Positions 33,184 through 44,274 of a stretch of 64,000 nucleotides of DNA are shown in pieces. Location: the NCBI GenBank assembly GCA_000467715.1, contig AJFK01000084.1, positions 25,328 through 89,327 of the forward strand, written 5' to 3'. The position numbers were made by a program, and so were the translations under genes. Under the pieces are notes generated by a model. It searched no databases, was not told the DNA's origin, and saw nothing but the letters and a program-made list of their open reading frames with translations. Numbering within the stretch: position 1 is the stretch's first letter; every line of letters begins with the position of its first letter. The stretch is from Hysterium pulicare CBS 123377 (taxonomy: Eukaryota; Ascomycota; Dothideomycetes; Hysteriales; Hysteriaceae).

Positions 33184-35478
33184 CTTGATTAATTAGTAGA
33201 ATCTTCGCGGGTTGATAGTTGTGATCATACCTCATCTTCAGTATACCATTTGTTGGGATCATGCTTGCAACTCCAATGATGCCTTCCGCTAGCTAGGAAA
33301 CAAATCATGCAGCAATGATATTTGAAGCCTAAAGCACGATATTTAGTATCATTAAGTCTACTTTCTTTGGACATATACTTACAAAATTGATCTGAGATCT
33401 TTTCAACAACCGTTCCGCATGCGGGGCAACGACGCCCTAACATACTTTTAGGGCACGTTGAAGGCGGTTTCAGCTTGTGAACGATTTTAGACTGTCTACA
33501 TGCCGCTTTCATTAGTCGTAAGAGGTCATCAGGGACACCTTGTGTGGATAATGGCGATGCGCGCTAACGGTCAGATATCAGTCATCAATTGGATACCGAT
33601 ATGAGAACGTTATATGAGCTTCATTCTTGATGGACTTACATTGATTGAGGTCATGAATGTAATTCGCATAAGGACACAAAATTGTATGAAGTTTAATGAA
33701 CCTGTTTTCTGCGGGTCCACTGCGTCTATTGGGCCGCTCTCCCAATTTTGATACGGAAGGACCAACGATATCGAAATATAGTCATCTCTGGAAGGGATCG
33801 AGTCAAACATAGTCCAATATGACGTGATCTCATCATTGGACACATGACCTGGATCATTCCTAATAATACCCACTAACTGCTCTTGTGGAATGAATAGCTT
33901 GTAAGGATAGGGGATACGGTCATTGTTATGATCTTCCTGCAAGTGTTTCAGTAGGGGTTTGATTGAAGGAGAGAAGTATAATCTAATGCTTACAATCATT
34001 ACCTTAGCAGAAGAGGTCTCCCTTGTGCCGACGCCGACGCCTTCGTTCTTGAAGGCTGAAATCTCATCTCTGGCCGTTTGTAGGTGAGCTTCCATCATGA
34101 CTCGATTTTCTTTCGGATTTTCGATCTGTTCATTCAACCTTCGTATGCGCCTATGGTGTGTTGCTTCCATTAATCCTGTCTCTACCCGAAGCTTGTTATT
34201 CAATTTTCGTTGCTGCAACTCCACCCCGTGGAGTTGACGCATACGTTTCTCATTTTCCTCAAGTTGCTCCTGGTGTTTGTTCTTCAGCTCCCACGTTAGT
34301 TGCCGCAACTCTACATCGCGGGATCGAAGTATATGTTCCACGCCATCTTCAAGTTGCTTATTTGCATTATTCAACTTGAGGATCTCCATTTCCATACTTC
34401 GAATTTGCTTGTCGTGTTCTCCACTTGTTACGAATGATACGGCGCAGCAGTCCCCGAAAAGCCGATGATTCGAACTGGACTGGGCGATCGTGTCAAACTG
34501 GTCGATGTAAGATAACCGGCTCTTGATCCCCGTTGCTGTGGGACGCAGCCCGGATTCTTTCTCAAGCATCCCCCTAATCTCGCACAGAAGATGCTGGTGG
34601 CGTGGCGAACTCGTCTTGAGCATGCCTAACCAAGAGTCTATTCTGTTGAGGTTCGCCTGGAACGACCTGTCATAAGATGGACGAAGTTCCTTCAGGGGCT
34701 CTAGTGTTCCTTTGAGGTGTAATGTAACGATCTCCAGGAAAATACAGCCTAATGAGAATATGTCCGCTGCGCGACCACTAGACTGATATTCTGCCACTTC
34801 TGGTGCAAAGTATTTAGGAGTTCCACGTTCCCCATTCTCCGTAGCGCTTCTCGATAGCATTGAAAAATCTGTGGCGCTACCGAAATCGGTCAACCACAAT
34901 TGGTTCTTCTCGGATAGCAAAATATTTGACGGCTTAAGATCTTTGTGCCGTATCCGCTGACTATGAAGATATTCAATCGCACTCGCAAGGCAGCCAATTT
35001 TCGAATAAAGCAGAGACAACCCTGGCTCTCGAAATGTGGACCAAGAATCACATGGTAGGCCAAGTTGCAATAGCCGGTCGTGTTGGGAAGAATCAATTGG
35101 TTTCTGTGACCAAAGCGTCTCGGTATCTTCGAAGAACGTATGTAGGTCGCCAACCGCTACCGGGTATAGCAATAAGCCCAAAAACTGGCGGTGGGTGTAT
35201 GTGCCTATTAATTCAATGATATGACGGTGCTTGACTCTTTTCAAAATCTCAATTTCCTTCTTCTCAGCATCCCCGATTTGTTTCCTGCAGAACCTTCTTT
35301 TCCACGCCAGAGCGACTCCTTTGCGTTGTGTTTCATAGACTCCACCCATCATGCCATGACCCAAAAATCGGCCTTGTTGTAGCGGCACGGTCTCGTCGGG
35401 GCCATAGTCGACATGAGACCCTCTACCGGACCAGTCCTCCCAAATTGTTCTGTCATATTCGTCCTCAGTTGATGTCAT
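32902..35478 (-). CDS. Protein kinase with coiled coil, cysteine/histidine cluster and duplicated C-terminal motif
   Basis: Exons 33994-35478, 33640-33936, 33383-33563, 33231-33328 and 32902-33183 give 780 aa. The kinase domain (about residues 30-335) has a glycine loop LGHGMMGGVYE, Lys in VALAWKR, catalytic loop LRHKDLKPSNILL region (HKD in place of HRD), LTDFGSATDFS, and YFAPEVAEY. Residues about 370-480 form a long coiled coil (ELRQLTWELKNKHQEQLEEN). Exon 2 encodes a segment with FIPQEQLVGIIRNDPG and a possible EF-hand-like VDPQKTGSLNFIQF. A Cys/His cluster follows: CPACGTVV, FCFKYHCCMICF, HHWSCKHD, resembling a zinc-binding fold. The last exon has two copies of an SVRQ...KGLRAV...K-PS motif. 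Start ATG 35476-35478; the preceding in-frame codon is TTG. Substrate and pathway are unknown; such kinases are expanded and variable in filamentous fungi. Confidence 0.75.
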
Positions 35479-36055
35479 GGGGAGGACAGCCAATTATGCA
35501 GAGAATAAGAGAGAAGATCTACGTTCACCGAGGTCCACGCTCAGAGCTGCCGAATCTTTCAATTAGCTAGGCTGTAATCTTCAAGCTTCACGAACCTTTG
35601 CTCACAAACAGATCTGCTTGAAAGTAAGCAGGAAGTTAATATGTGGCGTCAGGCCAGCACTAGAGAGACATGTACAAAGAACTTTCCAAGGTTGGCCAGT
35701 GATTAATGAGCGATGCATGGAGGGTGTTGAAAGAAGGTAAGCAGAAGGATAGACAAGGCTGAGGCTGAAGTGGGAAAGCGGGAAAGTCTTGGCGATATGG
35801 GGATACGTTGAATGGATGGGAAATGACATAAGGATTTATAGAAGCGGATCATATACAGAGCTCCTATGGCTTGTCTAAAACTCCAATGTGTCCACGTACT
35901 GATTCGTGTAACCACTTTTGAACCTGATATTAGATATCCCAAGTATTCCGTACACTTGCACTCATGCTTTTCGCCGGACCGTTACACCTCTAAATACCAC
36001 ACTTCTCCCCAAAAAACCTATCAGGTTGCTTAAAAGAGGTGGCTGTATTTCCAAA
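35479..36055. other. Intergenic region, 577 bp
   Basis: This stretch holds the promoter and leader of the kinase gene and the 3' UTR of the ribophorin II gene. No further supported feature was seen. Confidence 0.5.
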
Positions 36056-37032
36056 TCATCGCAGACCGGTCAAACGGCGTTGCTGAACTTCTGTCAACGC
36101 CCTGCTACCGCTCAGAAACGCAACAGAGCCGACCACTGCCGCAGCTGGGAGCGTTTGGAACAGATTCCAACTTGTGTAATACAGGAAGAAAATCCCCTCC
36201 ATGGCAACGATCGAACCAAAGAAAAGGGCATGCGAGACTGGGGCGCTACCCAGAGCTTTCCCCAAATGGTTCACATTAGCGCCAAGAGTGAGCCACACGC
36301 CGAACAGGATCGGAAGTGCAGCGAGCACAGCTGCCGCGAATACAAGTGTAATTATCTTCGGAGGCGATCGAGGATCGGTGCGGAAGATGTGATGGATCTC
36401 TTCCAGCTTTCCATAACGGACTGGCTTCTCGGAAACGGCCAGCGGAGCATTGGGATCCCTTGTCACGGCGAGGTCGAAGGCTCTGCTCTTGTAGGGTGTA
36501 GAGGATCCGAATGAGCCAATGACAAGCGAAGCTGAAATGGGTTGGGAAGTGGTCAAGAATTGTATAGGTAGGTCTTTGTGGGTCTGGTATAATCAGCAAC
36601 ATTCCCGGCATTGAACAAGAGAATAGTACCAATTCCACTTTGCCTTTGCCCGAATCTTTTACGCTGAGCACAAAAGATTCTTCCAATCCAGACACTGGCT
36701 CGGTAAGGGTAAGGAAGGCTTGGTGTGGCCGTTTAGCCTTCTTTCCATCGGTCGTGGTGAGTAATATCTTGAGCGTATCGCTGGCACCAAAGGAGACAGA
36801 TTTCGATAATGGTGAATTATAGTTCAGTCTGGGGTGGCAAGTGTTAGCCTAGTCGTTTTAAAGCGTCGAATTGAAGGTTCAAAACATACTTCTCCTTCGC
36901 TCCACCGCCCACACCAGCACCTTTGCTCTGAACAGTTAATGTCGCATCTTCAAATCCCCAAGAAGATACTGCAGAAACAAGACAAGAGCTCGAAATGAGT
37001 AAAGAAGGCAGTAAGGAGCGTAAAAAGTGCAT
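36056..37032 (-). CDS. SWP1: Oligosaccharyltransferase subunit, ribophorin II / Swp1 type
   Basis: Exons 36890-37032, 36630-36828 and 36056-36583 give 289 aa, the normal fungal length. A signal peptide (MHFLRSLLPSLLISSSCLVS, then AVSS) precedes a beta-rich lumenal domain (WGFEDATLTVQSKGA, LNYNSPLSKSVSF, HQAFLTLTEPVSGLEESFVLSVKDSGKGKVEL). At the C-terminus there are three membrane segments: ITLVFAAAVLAALPILFGVW, ALFFGSIVAMEGIFFLYYTSW, and LPAAAVVGSVAFLSG. The motif EIHHIFRTDPRSPPK just before the first is typical of ribophorin II. It is part of the ER oligosaccharyltransferase that N-glycosylates secretory proteins. The second intron is best read with acceptor ATACCAG, which keeps frame as VEL|THKDLPIQF. 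Confidence 0.92.
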
Positions 37033-39028
37033 TGTTGCTGACGAAATTGAGTTTGTAGCTCGAGCAATGGTGTTCAGAAGCTCGAAAAGATACGTAAGCC
37101 ACTTAGCTTCAGTTCGGGAATAAGACGGACCGAGCAGCATACGATCACGTGACGTATAATGAACGCTTCAAGATTACTATCTTTTTTTTTGACTTTGGAT
37201 AGCCGTGCATAATCTTCCAAATCTACTATGGTACGGCGAACAGCGCATTTTTTGCGCCCCCCTTTTTTTTCTTTGTCTGTCACTCTTATCATATTACAAC
37301 TTGGTCAAGGTTCCTGGAACTTTGATAGGTATTCTTGTGCTCGATCAAATTCACGCTTTCTCTCAATTCTCTCAATTGTTCTTCTGCTTTCCGTGAGCCC
37401 CACTGGTATTCTGATCTTAGCATTGTAGGATTGCTCGATGTTTCCATTTCAATGGACGGTTGCTATCTTCCGCTCTACGCTAGCATTCTTCTACGATACT
37501 GGTCCCGTCCTTCATGCTGAAAATACTTCACCCATACCCACATCAGCATCCTTTTAGGTTACTCAAGTAGACGATTCGATAGAAATGAGAGATGATCGAA
37601 ATAGAGTTGAATTGAGTCATATTCCAGGAGTCGTATGTATCTACTCCCTCCTACTCACAGATCACCTATGTATTCCTTTCACGGAGTTGCCTCCGGGCGA
37701 GACAGATAGCCTATATGATTACTTTCTCGACAATCGTAGACGCCTGTTCCATTAACGCGCAAGTCAACACTGCGACCGGAGTAAAGAAAAAAGTTAGGCA
37801 ACATCATCGACAATTCAATGGTTAGCGTTATCAACCAAAGTACTACGACCACCTTCCTAGTGAAGTACTATATGGCCCCACAGGAAGTGCAGGGTGGATC
37901 CGAAACCGCCCCGTTACACGTTGGCCGACTATATGCCATGAATTAGCCGTCAGGTGAGGCAGTCGAACTTCGAGAGGGATGTGGATCTTTCGCATGGCGC
38001 ACAGGTCCAATAACACGCAGACTGCCACGATGTGCTGGAGCACCAAGTTTTCTGAAAACAGGACACGTTCTGGCATGTGAAAGATGGCCTAGTTTCAGCT
38101 TCCCACCACAACTTTTACCATCCCGAGCAGCTGACAAACTTTTGTTGAATGAGGGTGTGTAAGCTTATTGCAGCCCTCTCAACCGCGGTCGTTGCGTCGC
38201 TCTGATAGTGAGATTAACAGGAGTGCTCTATACGAGAAGAGGCCAGTTTGGAATAGAAGTACAAATACGAACTCTAAAGGCAAAGAATGAATATGTATTT
38301 CTCCAGGACACTGAACTTGTTTGACCTTGAGGCGTGCGGTGTGCGAGTAAGGAGTCTTTCCATTGCTTGGGTGCCTGAATCGATTTGGATCTCACATGCA
38401 GATTTCGTTGTGACACCATCTGCCGTGAAGCACCATTCCAGCACCACTCCCGGTCCTAGGTGGAGCAGGCCGGCCAAATCAACATATAGAAATTGCTTTA
38501 GTGGCCGTTCCTGGCAGCAAGCCGTAGTAGGCCACATGGAGTACACGTCTTTGTTGCTCTGAGCTGCCTATTACCCAGGTAAGTATGGTTGTTCGATGAT
38601 GACGTGCATCCTGGCGAATCGTGTCAAGTTACATGTATACGCATGGTTGGCGCAACACTCGACTAAAAAGAAAGCATGCGTCTGATCAACGTCCACCTGA
38701 ACTGCGGAATTGTTCAGTTGCCATCACCCACATAAACTGCACTCCCCCCACACCGGCCCTCCTTCCGCTGTCGCGCATGACCAGATCTGGCCACCAAAGC
38801 CATCCGCTACCAACCGCCTACCTAGGTACCTAAGGTTCACCATTGTACACTCTTATATTCCCCTACCGCTATTTGCGCCCGACTGACCACCCCGGATTCC
38901 ACATATGCTAGAAAACTGGCACATCCCCAGAAACAACCGTTCGGAACTGGCATTACTCTCTCATCCACGGCCATCCACGGCCAGTTGCATGCCAGCGCGC
39001 AGTACGCGCATGGCGAACTCCACTGCAA
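37033..39028. other. Long intergenic region, 2.0 kb
   Basis: No credible coding gene. It begins as the promoter of SWP1 and ends as the promoter and leader of the patatin lipase gene. A perfect donor site (CAG|GTAAGTAT) at 38579 on the plus strand suggests a spliced leader or non-coding RNA. Homopolymer T/C runs lie near 37183 and 37260. Confidence 0.45.
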
Positions 39029-41899
39029 ATGTCAATTTTGCACGATCCTATGTTACCCGGCCCAAACAGGCTATACAATGGCGGAGGAGCAAATCTGAGA
39101 GATGGCCAAAAGAGATTGCGAAAGAGTAAAAGCCATGCTGGATTCCTTACGCCACTCATACAACTTGTACGGGACCCTGTTGGCACTATAGGCACCGCTG
39201 TTGGGAACTTGAACAATGTATCCCAAGCAGCGAACTCGGCTGCGTCTGACGAGGAAAATCACAAACAAGCCTTGTATTGCCAAATGAGAAATGTGAGTGC
39301 TTTAGCCTGCCAATGTCTGAACCATCGCTGACGAGCTTGTAACTCCAGGCCGAAACCCATGATGAATGGAAAGCTGCTGCATCCGAACTCGACGTCCTCG
39401 AAGGGAACGATGCCTGGAAAGTGGAAGACAAGTCTGCCGAGTACAACGCCAACCTCGTCGCAGCTCGCCTTCAGCAGATGGACGATGCTCGCCTGAGCTG
39501 TGACGTCAAGAAGATGCTCTTCCTCATTCGAACATCCTTAACACGTGGACTTGGGGGCATGGGCGATCTGCGGCTCTATAAACATTCGCATATCGGTACA
39601 AAGGCTTTGATTGAACGCTATATCGACTCTGCGCAGAAGACGCTGACCGCCTTGTTGGACGTCTCTGCAAAACAAAGTGGTAGTGAATGCGTAGAACCCA
39701 GGATGCTATTGGAACAGCTTCTGGCAGCTCGACAATCTTTTGGAAGAAGTGCTTTGCTACTCTCAGGAGGTGGGACTTTCGGAATGAATCACATTGGAGT
39801 TCTCAAGAGCCTATGGCAAGCACGTCTCCTTCCACGTATCATTTCTGGAGCTTCGGCCGGTAGCATCGTTTGTGCAGTGCTTTGCACGAAAACGGACGCA
39901 GAAATTCCCGATATCCTCGAGGAATTCTGCTATGGTGATCTCGCCGTGTTTGAGAAAGAGGGCGAAGGTGAGGGTTTGATGAGTAAGGCAGTTCGATTCC
40001 TGAAATATGGTGCTCTTTTCGACATATCCCATTTAGTAAGAGTCATGAGGGATCTGCTTGGAGATATTACGTTTCAGGAGGCATACAACCGCACGCGTAA
40101 AATTCTAAATATCACGGTCTCAAGCGCGAGTTTGTATGAATTGCCACGGCTCCTTAATTATGTCACGGCCCCTAATGTTATGATCTGGTCGGCGGTGTAA
40201 GTCCTAGTTTTATTCTTCTCTGCCATCTTTCATCGCAGTTTCCTCGAGGCCCTTAGTCAAATATGTAGACGGTTTTGCAAGTACTGACTTGTCCAGGTGT
40301 GCCTCCTGCTCTGTTCCGTTCGTCTTCTCTGCAGCTTCACTCCTGGCGAAGGACCCTAAGACTGGTAAAGAGGTCCCTTGGAATCCAACACCCAACGCTG
40401 GCTGGATCGATGGCTCCGTCGATAATGACCTTCCAATGACACGATTGGCAGAAATGTTCAATGTGAACCATTTCATCGTGTCCCAGGTCAATCCTCACGT
40501 CGTACCATTTCTAATGAAGGAGGAAGAGATCATTACTGCAGAAGCACTCCAATCTCCATCTGCCTTCGTAGCTGGGCCAAATTGGCTTCACAGCATGGCA
40601 AACCTCGCTAAAGGGGAAGCGTTACATCGCCTTCATGTGCTGGCCGAGCTTGGAATTTTCCCAAACTACCTGACCAAAGCAAGATCGGTGCTCAATCAGC
40701 GATATTCAGGGGACATTACAATCTTTCCTGCGATCTCTTACGCTCATTTCCCAAAAGTTTTGAGCAATCCAACGACTGAGTACATGGTTCAATGCATGCT
40801 CACAGGAGAAAGAGCGACTTGGCCAAAATTGTCTCGAGTTCAAAACCATGTCGTACTCGAGCTTGCTTTGGATGAAGCAATCCGACAGCTGCGCGCTCGC
40901 GTGGTGTTCAGTCCCAGCCAAGTAGATCTTCGACTAAACACTTTTAGTCGACCACTTTCACAAGGCAACGATGGTGCTCCTCGACCACGCTCAAACAAAT
41001 CTCCTCATAAAGTCACGCGGTTTGAGCTTGACACAACGCCTTCAACTTCTACGAAATCAGCCCACCGTACCAATCATCCTAAATCCTTATTACCCCCTGA
41101 AACTAGTCGACTCTCAAGACCATACCTCCCTTCACATCCCTCAAGAAGACTTTCAAAGTCCCTGGAAATCACTCAGCTCGATCAGCATAACATCTATGAT
41201 ACACTTTCCTCTTCCACTGTTGGGGACATTACCTCCTCGTCATCAGGCGCAGATTTATCATACGAAACCGACACCTCTGATCCACTATCCTCGCCTTCCC
41301 CACCAAATTCGCCTTCGTCAGCACTTCCTACGCTTTGGCCTTCCACTCGACAACTCTTCCCCTCTGCTTCTCAACCGGCCACACCATCCACCATGACACG
41401 AATGCATAGAAATAGCTCATCACTTCTCAACATGTCAACGCCGACGGCCAGGACTACTACACCTAGCTCTCCCGAGCTTCGCTATAAACGTTTGTTTCAT
41501 GCACCTGCCGCGACCGCGCGGCAAGAATCCCTACCCATAAGTTCTAACAACCAGGCCGAAACCAAACCTCAAATCCAACCCTTGGCCCAAGTAGGAAAGC
41601 TCCAAAAACCCGAATCTCAACCTGAACCGCAAAGCCGTACGCAGCAATCTCATACAAGTCTCTTCCATCGGTCGCTCAGTCCCATTTCATCGAGAGATGC
41701 ATCTAGGGATGATAGAGGGCCGTCGAAAAAGGAGAGCAAGAAAGAGAAAAGAGAGCGAAAGAATGCGGATAGAGATCGAAGACAAGGTAGAAGAGATAGT
41801 GCGCAGGGAGCGGGTCTAGGCCTCCTATTAGATATTTCGGGGACGAGAGGGATGATGTTGAGAAGGAAGAAGAGTAGTAAGAATGACAGCCCGACTTGA
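39029..41899 (+). CDS. Patatin-domain triacylglycerol lipase (Tgl3/4/5 or SDP1 type)
   Basis: Exons 39029-39292, 39349-40196 and 40297-41899 give 904 aa. The N-terminal region (DUF3336-like) includes THDEWKAAASELDVLEGNDAWK, and RLYKHSHIGTKALIERYID. The patatin domain has the oxyanion loop LLLSGGGTFGMNHIGVLKS (about residues 228-246), the nucleophile elbow GASAG (serine near 256), and the dyad Asp in WIDGSVDNDLPMTRL (near 408). NVNHFIVSQVNPHV is also typical of this group. The last ~330 residues are Ser/Thr/Pro rich, then highly basic (KKESKKEKRERK) and probably disordered, a place for phospho-control. It should hydrolyse stored triacylglycerol at lipid droplets. Introns are 56 and 100 nt. An upstream ATG at 39010 is out of frame. 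Confidence 0.9.
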
Positions 41900-42530
41900 T
41901 TTCATTTATCTGTATACGAGAATACCTGTTTGTTTGTTTGTTTTGGGCGTATGTATGGTTTGGAGGGTTCGGTTCGGTCCGCTTCTGGCAAAGTTGCGTT
42001 CAGAGCGAAGGGAAAGACGAGGGATCATGAGCATAGGGCATTGGAGTCTTGAAAATTGGAATGGGAATTTGATGGGTTCGTGATACCTAGGGAATTCTTT
42101 CGCCCCTACCTTTTCTTTTTCTTCGAGCGCTAGACTTTCATTTTTGGTCTTTCTTTCTTTTGTTGGGTGATCCTGTCGCTATGATTTTCTCTCGCTCATT
42201 TTTCTGTGTATGAAGAGTTCAAAGTGTTGCATCTAGAAACAAAGTATAGAGGGAGGGAAGGCAACAAGGGCGTTGGCTTTTCAGCTTTCTGTGAGGATTT
42301 TGGTGGGACTTGATATATGAACAAGCTTTCTGATTGATGAGACTGTGTGGTATATACAAATATCGACATTTTACCCAAAATGCATTACATACAATTCCTA
42401 AATTATGCAATGTGCGAATGCTGTTCATTTCCCCCCGACTGCCATCATCTTCGTGATAAGAATCACACCAATTTTACATGCCTGAGGCGTTGAGAGTCTA
42501 GCTGGCGACATATCTCCTGTATACTCATGA
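41900..42530. other. Intergenic region between convergent genes
   Basis: 631 bp with the 3' UTRs of the lipase gene and of the minus-strand AT-hook-like gene. Rich in short T runs. No gene is supported. Confidence 0.5.
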
Positions 42531-43635
42531 CTACCGCTCGCCATTCACCGCCTCAGTAACCGGTTTCTGCGAGGTCGACGCAGACGATGTCTTGAATAGA
42601 TTCCAATCCTTTAATTCCGCGCCCGCTTGTTGCAAGGGCTGGAACGTCTTCTGCTCTTCCCCAAGAACCACTATATCACAGTTAGTCAGCACAGAGTCTC
42701 ACGCGTGTTGCCTCCTTGGAGGTGGAAAGTAAATGGGAAGGGGTGGGGAAACACTTACGTCGGATATACAATTCATAACTCATAACGATCGCAACCGGTA
42801 GCGCTACTATTATAGCCGTTACTCTCCTAGCCGCGGGCTTGTATTTTGGGGCTATGGGGGCGAAGGGGAGGGGTGGTTGCGGAATTGGCTTCGAGGTGCT
42901 GCTTTGAACCGTGGCGGATGCGGATGAGACGGTGGCAGGAGGTGCGGGAGGTGCAGGATCAGAGTAGGGAGATGATGTAGATGCCACGCTGGAGGGTTTG
43001 TATGGGAAGGGTGTTGGGACTTTGGTTGGTTTTGGTATTGGGATCGTGGTTACTTTTTTGGGTGCTGAAGTTGGCGGAGGTGGTGGTGGGGAAGTTATGG
43101 GTGTATTTGAGAGCTTCTCGGAGGTGATAGATTCTGGCGAAGTGACTGCTGATGCTGTTGAACTTGTTGTAGTTGTAGATGGAGGTGTGGAAGCCTGAAT
43201 AGGCCGTCCATTCCTCGCATTCTGCTTCCCCATGCCATCACCCTTCACACCCTTCAATGTCCCCGTCGCAGCCACTTCCTGCAATATCTTCGACGTAGAT
43301 GGAGTGACCGGTGTAGCCTGCTTAGTCGTCGCCCGCGCCCCAATCTTCGATTTCTCTTCCGCAACAGCACTCAGGACCTCCTTCACCCTTACCTCCACCC
43401 CCTCCTTTCCCTTCCCGCTCTTACTCATCTTTGCACTCGAGGTTTTTACTACGTTTTTCTCCGCCGTCTGCGCTTCCACCTCTTTCTTCCCCCTTCCGGC
43501 CCCAGCCCCAGCCCTCGTCGACGCTTTCCTCGTACTAGCTTTCTTAACTGGCGCCGATGCCTCCATAACCGCCACTTCCTCCGCTACAACTTTTTTCGGC
43601 CGACCTCGCTTGCGGACGACTTCTGTGGTAGACAT
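42531..43635 (-). CDS. Basic, low-complexity protein with AT-hook-like motif and one C-terminal membrane segment
   Basis: Exons 42759-43635 and 42531-42670 give 338 aa. It begins MSTTEVVRKRGRPKKVV; RKRGRPKK is a classical AT-hook core or a strong nuclear-type basic signal. Residues about 25-130 are Lys/Ala/Glu rich, and 140-260 are Ser/Thr/Pro rich with a polyproline run. A hydrophobic segment VTAIIVALPVAIVMSYELYI (about residues 273-292) follows. The 88-nt intron joins it to a conserved-looking C-terminus, LVLGEEQKTFQPLQQAGAELKDWNLFK. A membrane helix next to an AT-hook could mean an inner nuclear membrane or mitochondrial location; neither is shown. No family was recognised. The upstream in-frame start is TTG, so ATG 43633-43635 is used. 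Confidence 0.65.
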
Positions 43636-44274
43636 TCTGGTAAACAATGAGGAATTGGATCTTGGGGGTTTCGATTCAGGAGGTGGGGGAAGTCATTCGG
43701 ATGTTAAATTGGAAATTTTGGTAAGGCGACGCGAGATCCTTGTGCAGATTTCATGGGACGCGTCGAATTTCGGGTTTGGTGTGGCGCAGCACGGAGCGGG
43801 GATGGCCTGTGGCGGTGAGGAACATTCATCACTGTAGGGTTTTGGACTCTGCGGAAGGCCTTATATGGAGATTTAGATATAGAATACTAAGAGCACATTA
43901 CTCTACCTCTATTGTTATATTTTTTATATAATATATATATATATAAATAATAGTTTGATTTAAGTTTTAGAAAATAGTGTTCTACTTCTTTAGCTATACT
44001 TAACTTTATAAGCTTAAGATGTATTGCAAAGACAAGATATATGCCACAATCTCGTCCGTTAAAATTTGCTGTAGTGGGCATTAGCCATTGGGAGACACAT
44101 AGAGTCTTTTCACCAGGCCGACTTGCCCTTGGAAGCATTCACCATCACGGCATGATATGGCAAGATGGTTTATTCAGGAATCGAACATGTTGTCTATAGT
44201 TAAACAATCCTACTAAAACAAACACCTACCTCAAAATTCGTCAAAAAATCCCCCTTGAATATTACATATGACTT
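43636..44274. other. Intergenic region with AT-rich tract
   Basis: This stretch holds the promoter of the AT-hook-like gene and the 3' UTR of the b5-acyl-CoA dehydrogenase gene. Positions about 43866-44010 are very AT-rich, with a TA dinucleotide run near 43927-43945. It may be a relic of a mutated repeat, but no element is recognisable. Confidence 0.5.

Noticed and set aside
43232-43837. 201-codon plus-strand frame
   Set aside because: Antisense to the AT-hook-like gene; its low-complexity composition mirrors the opposite strand.
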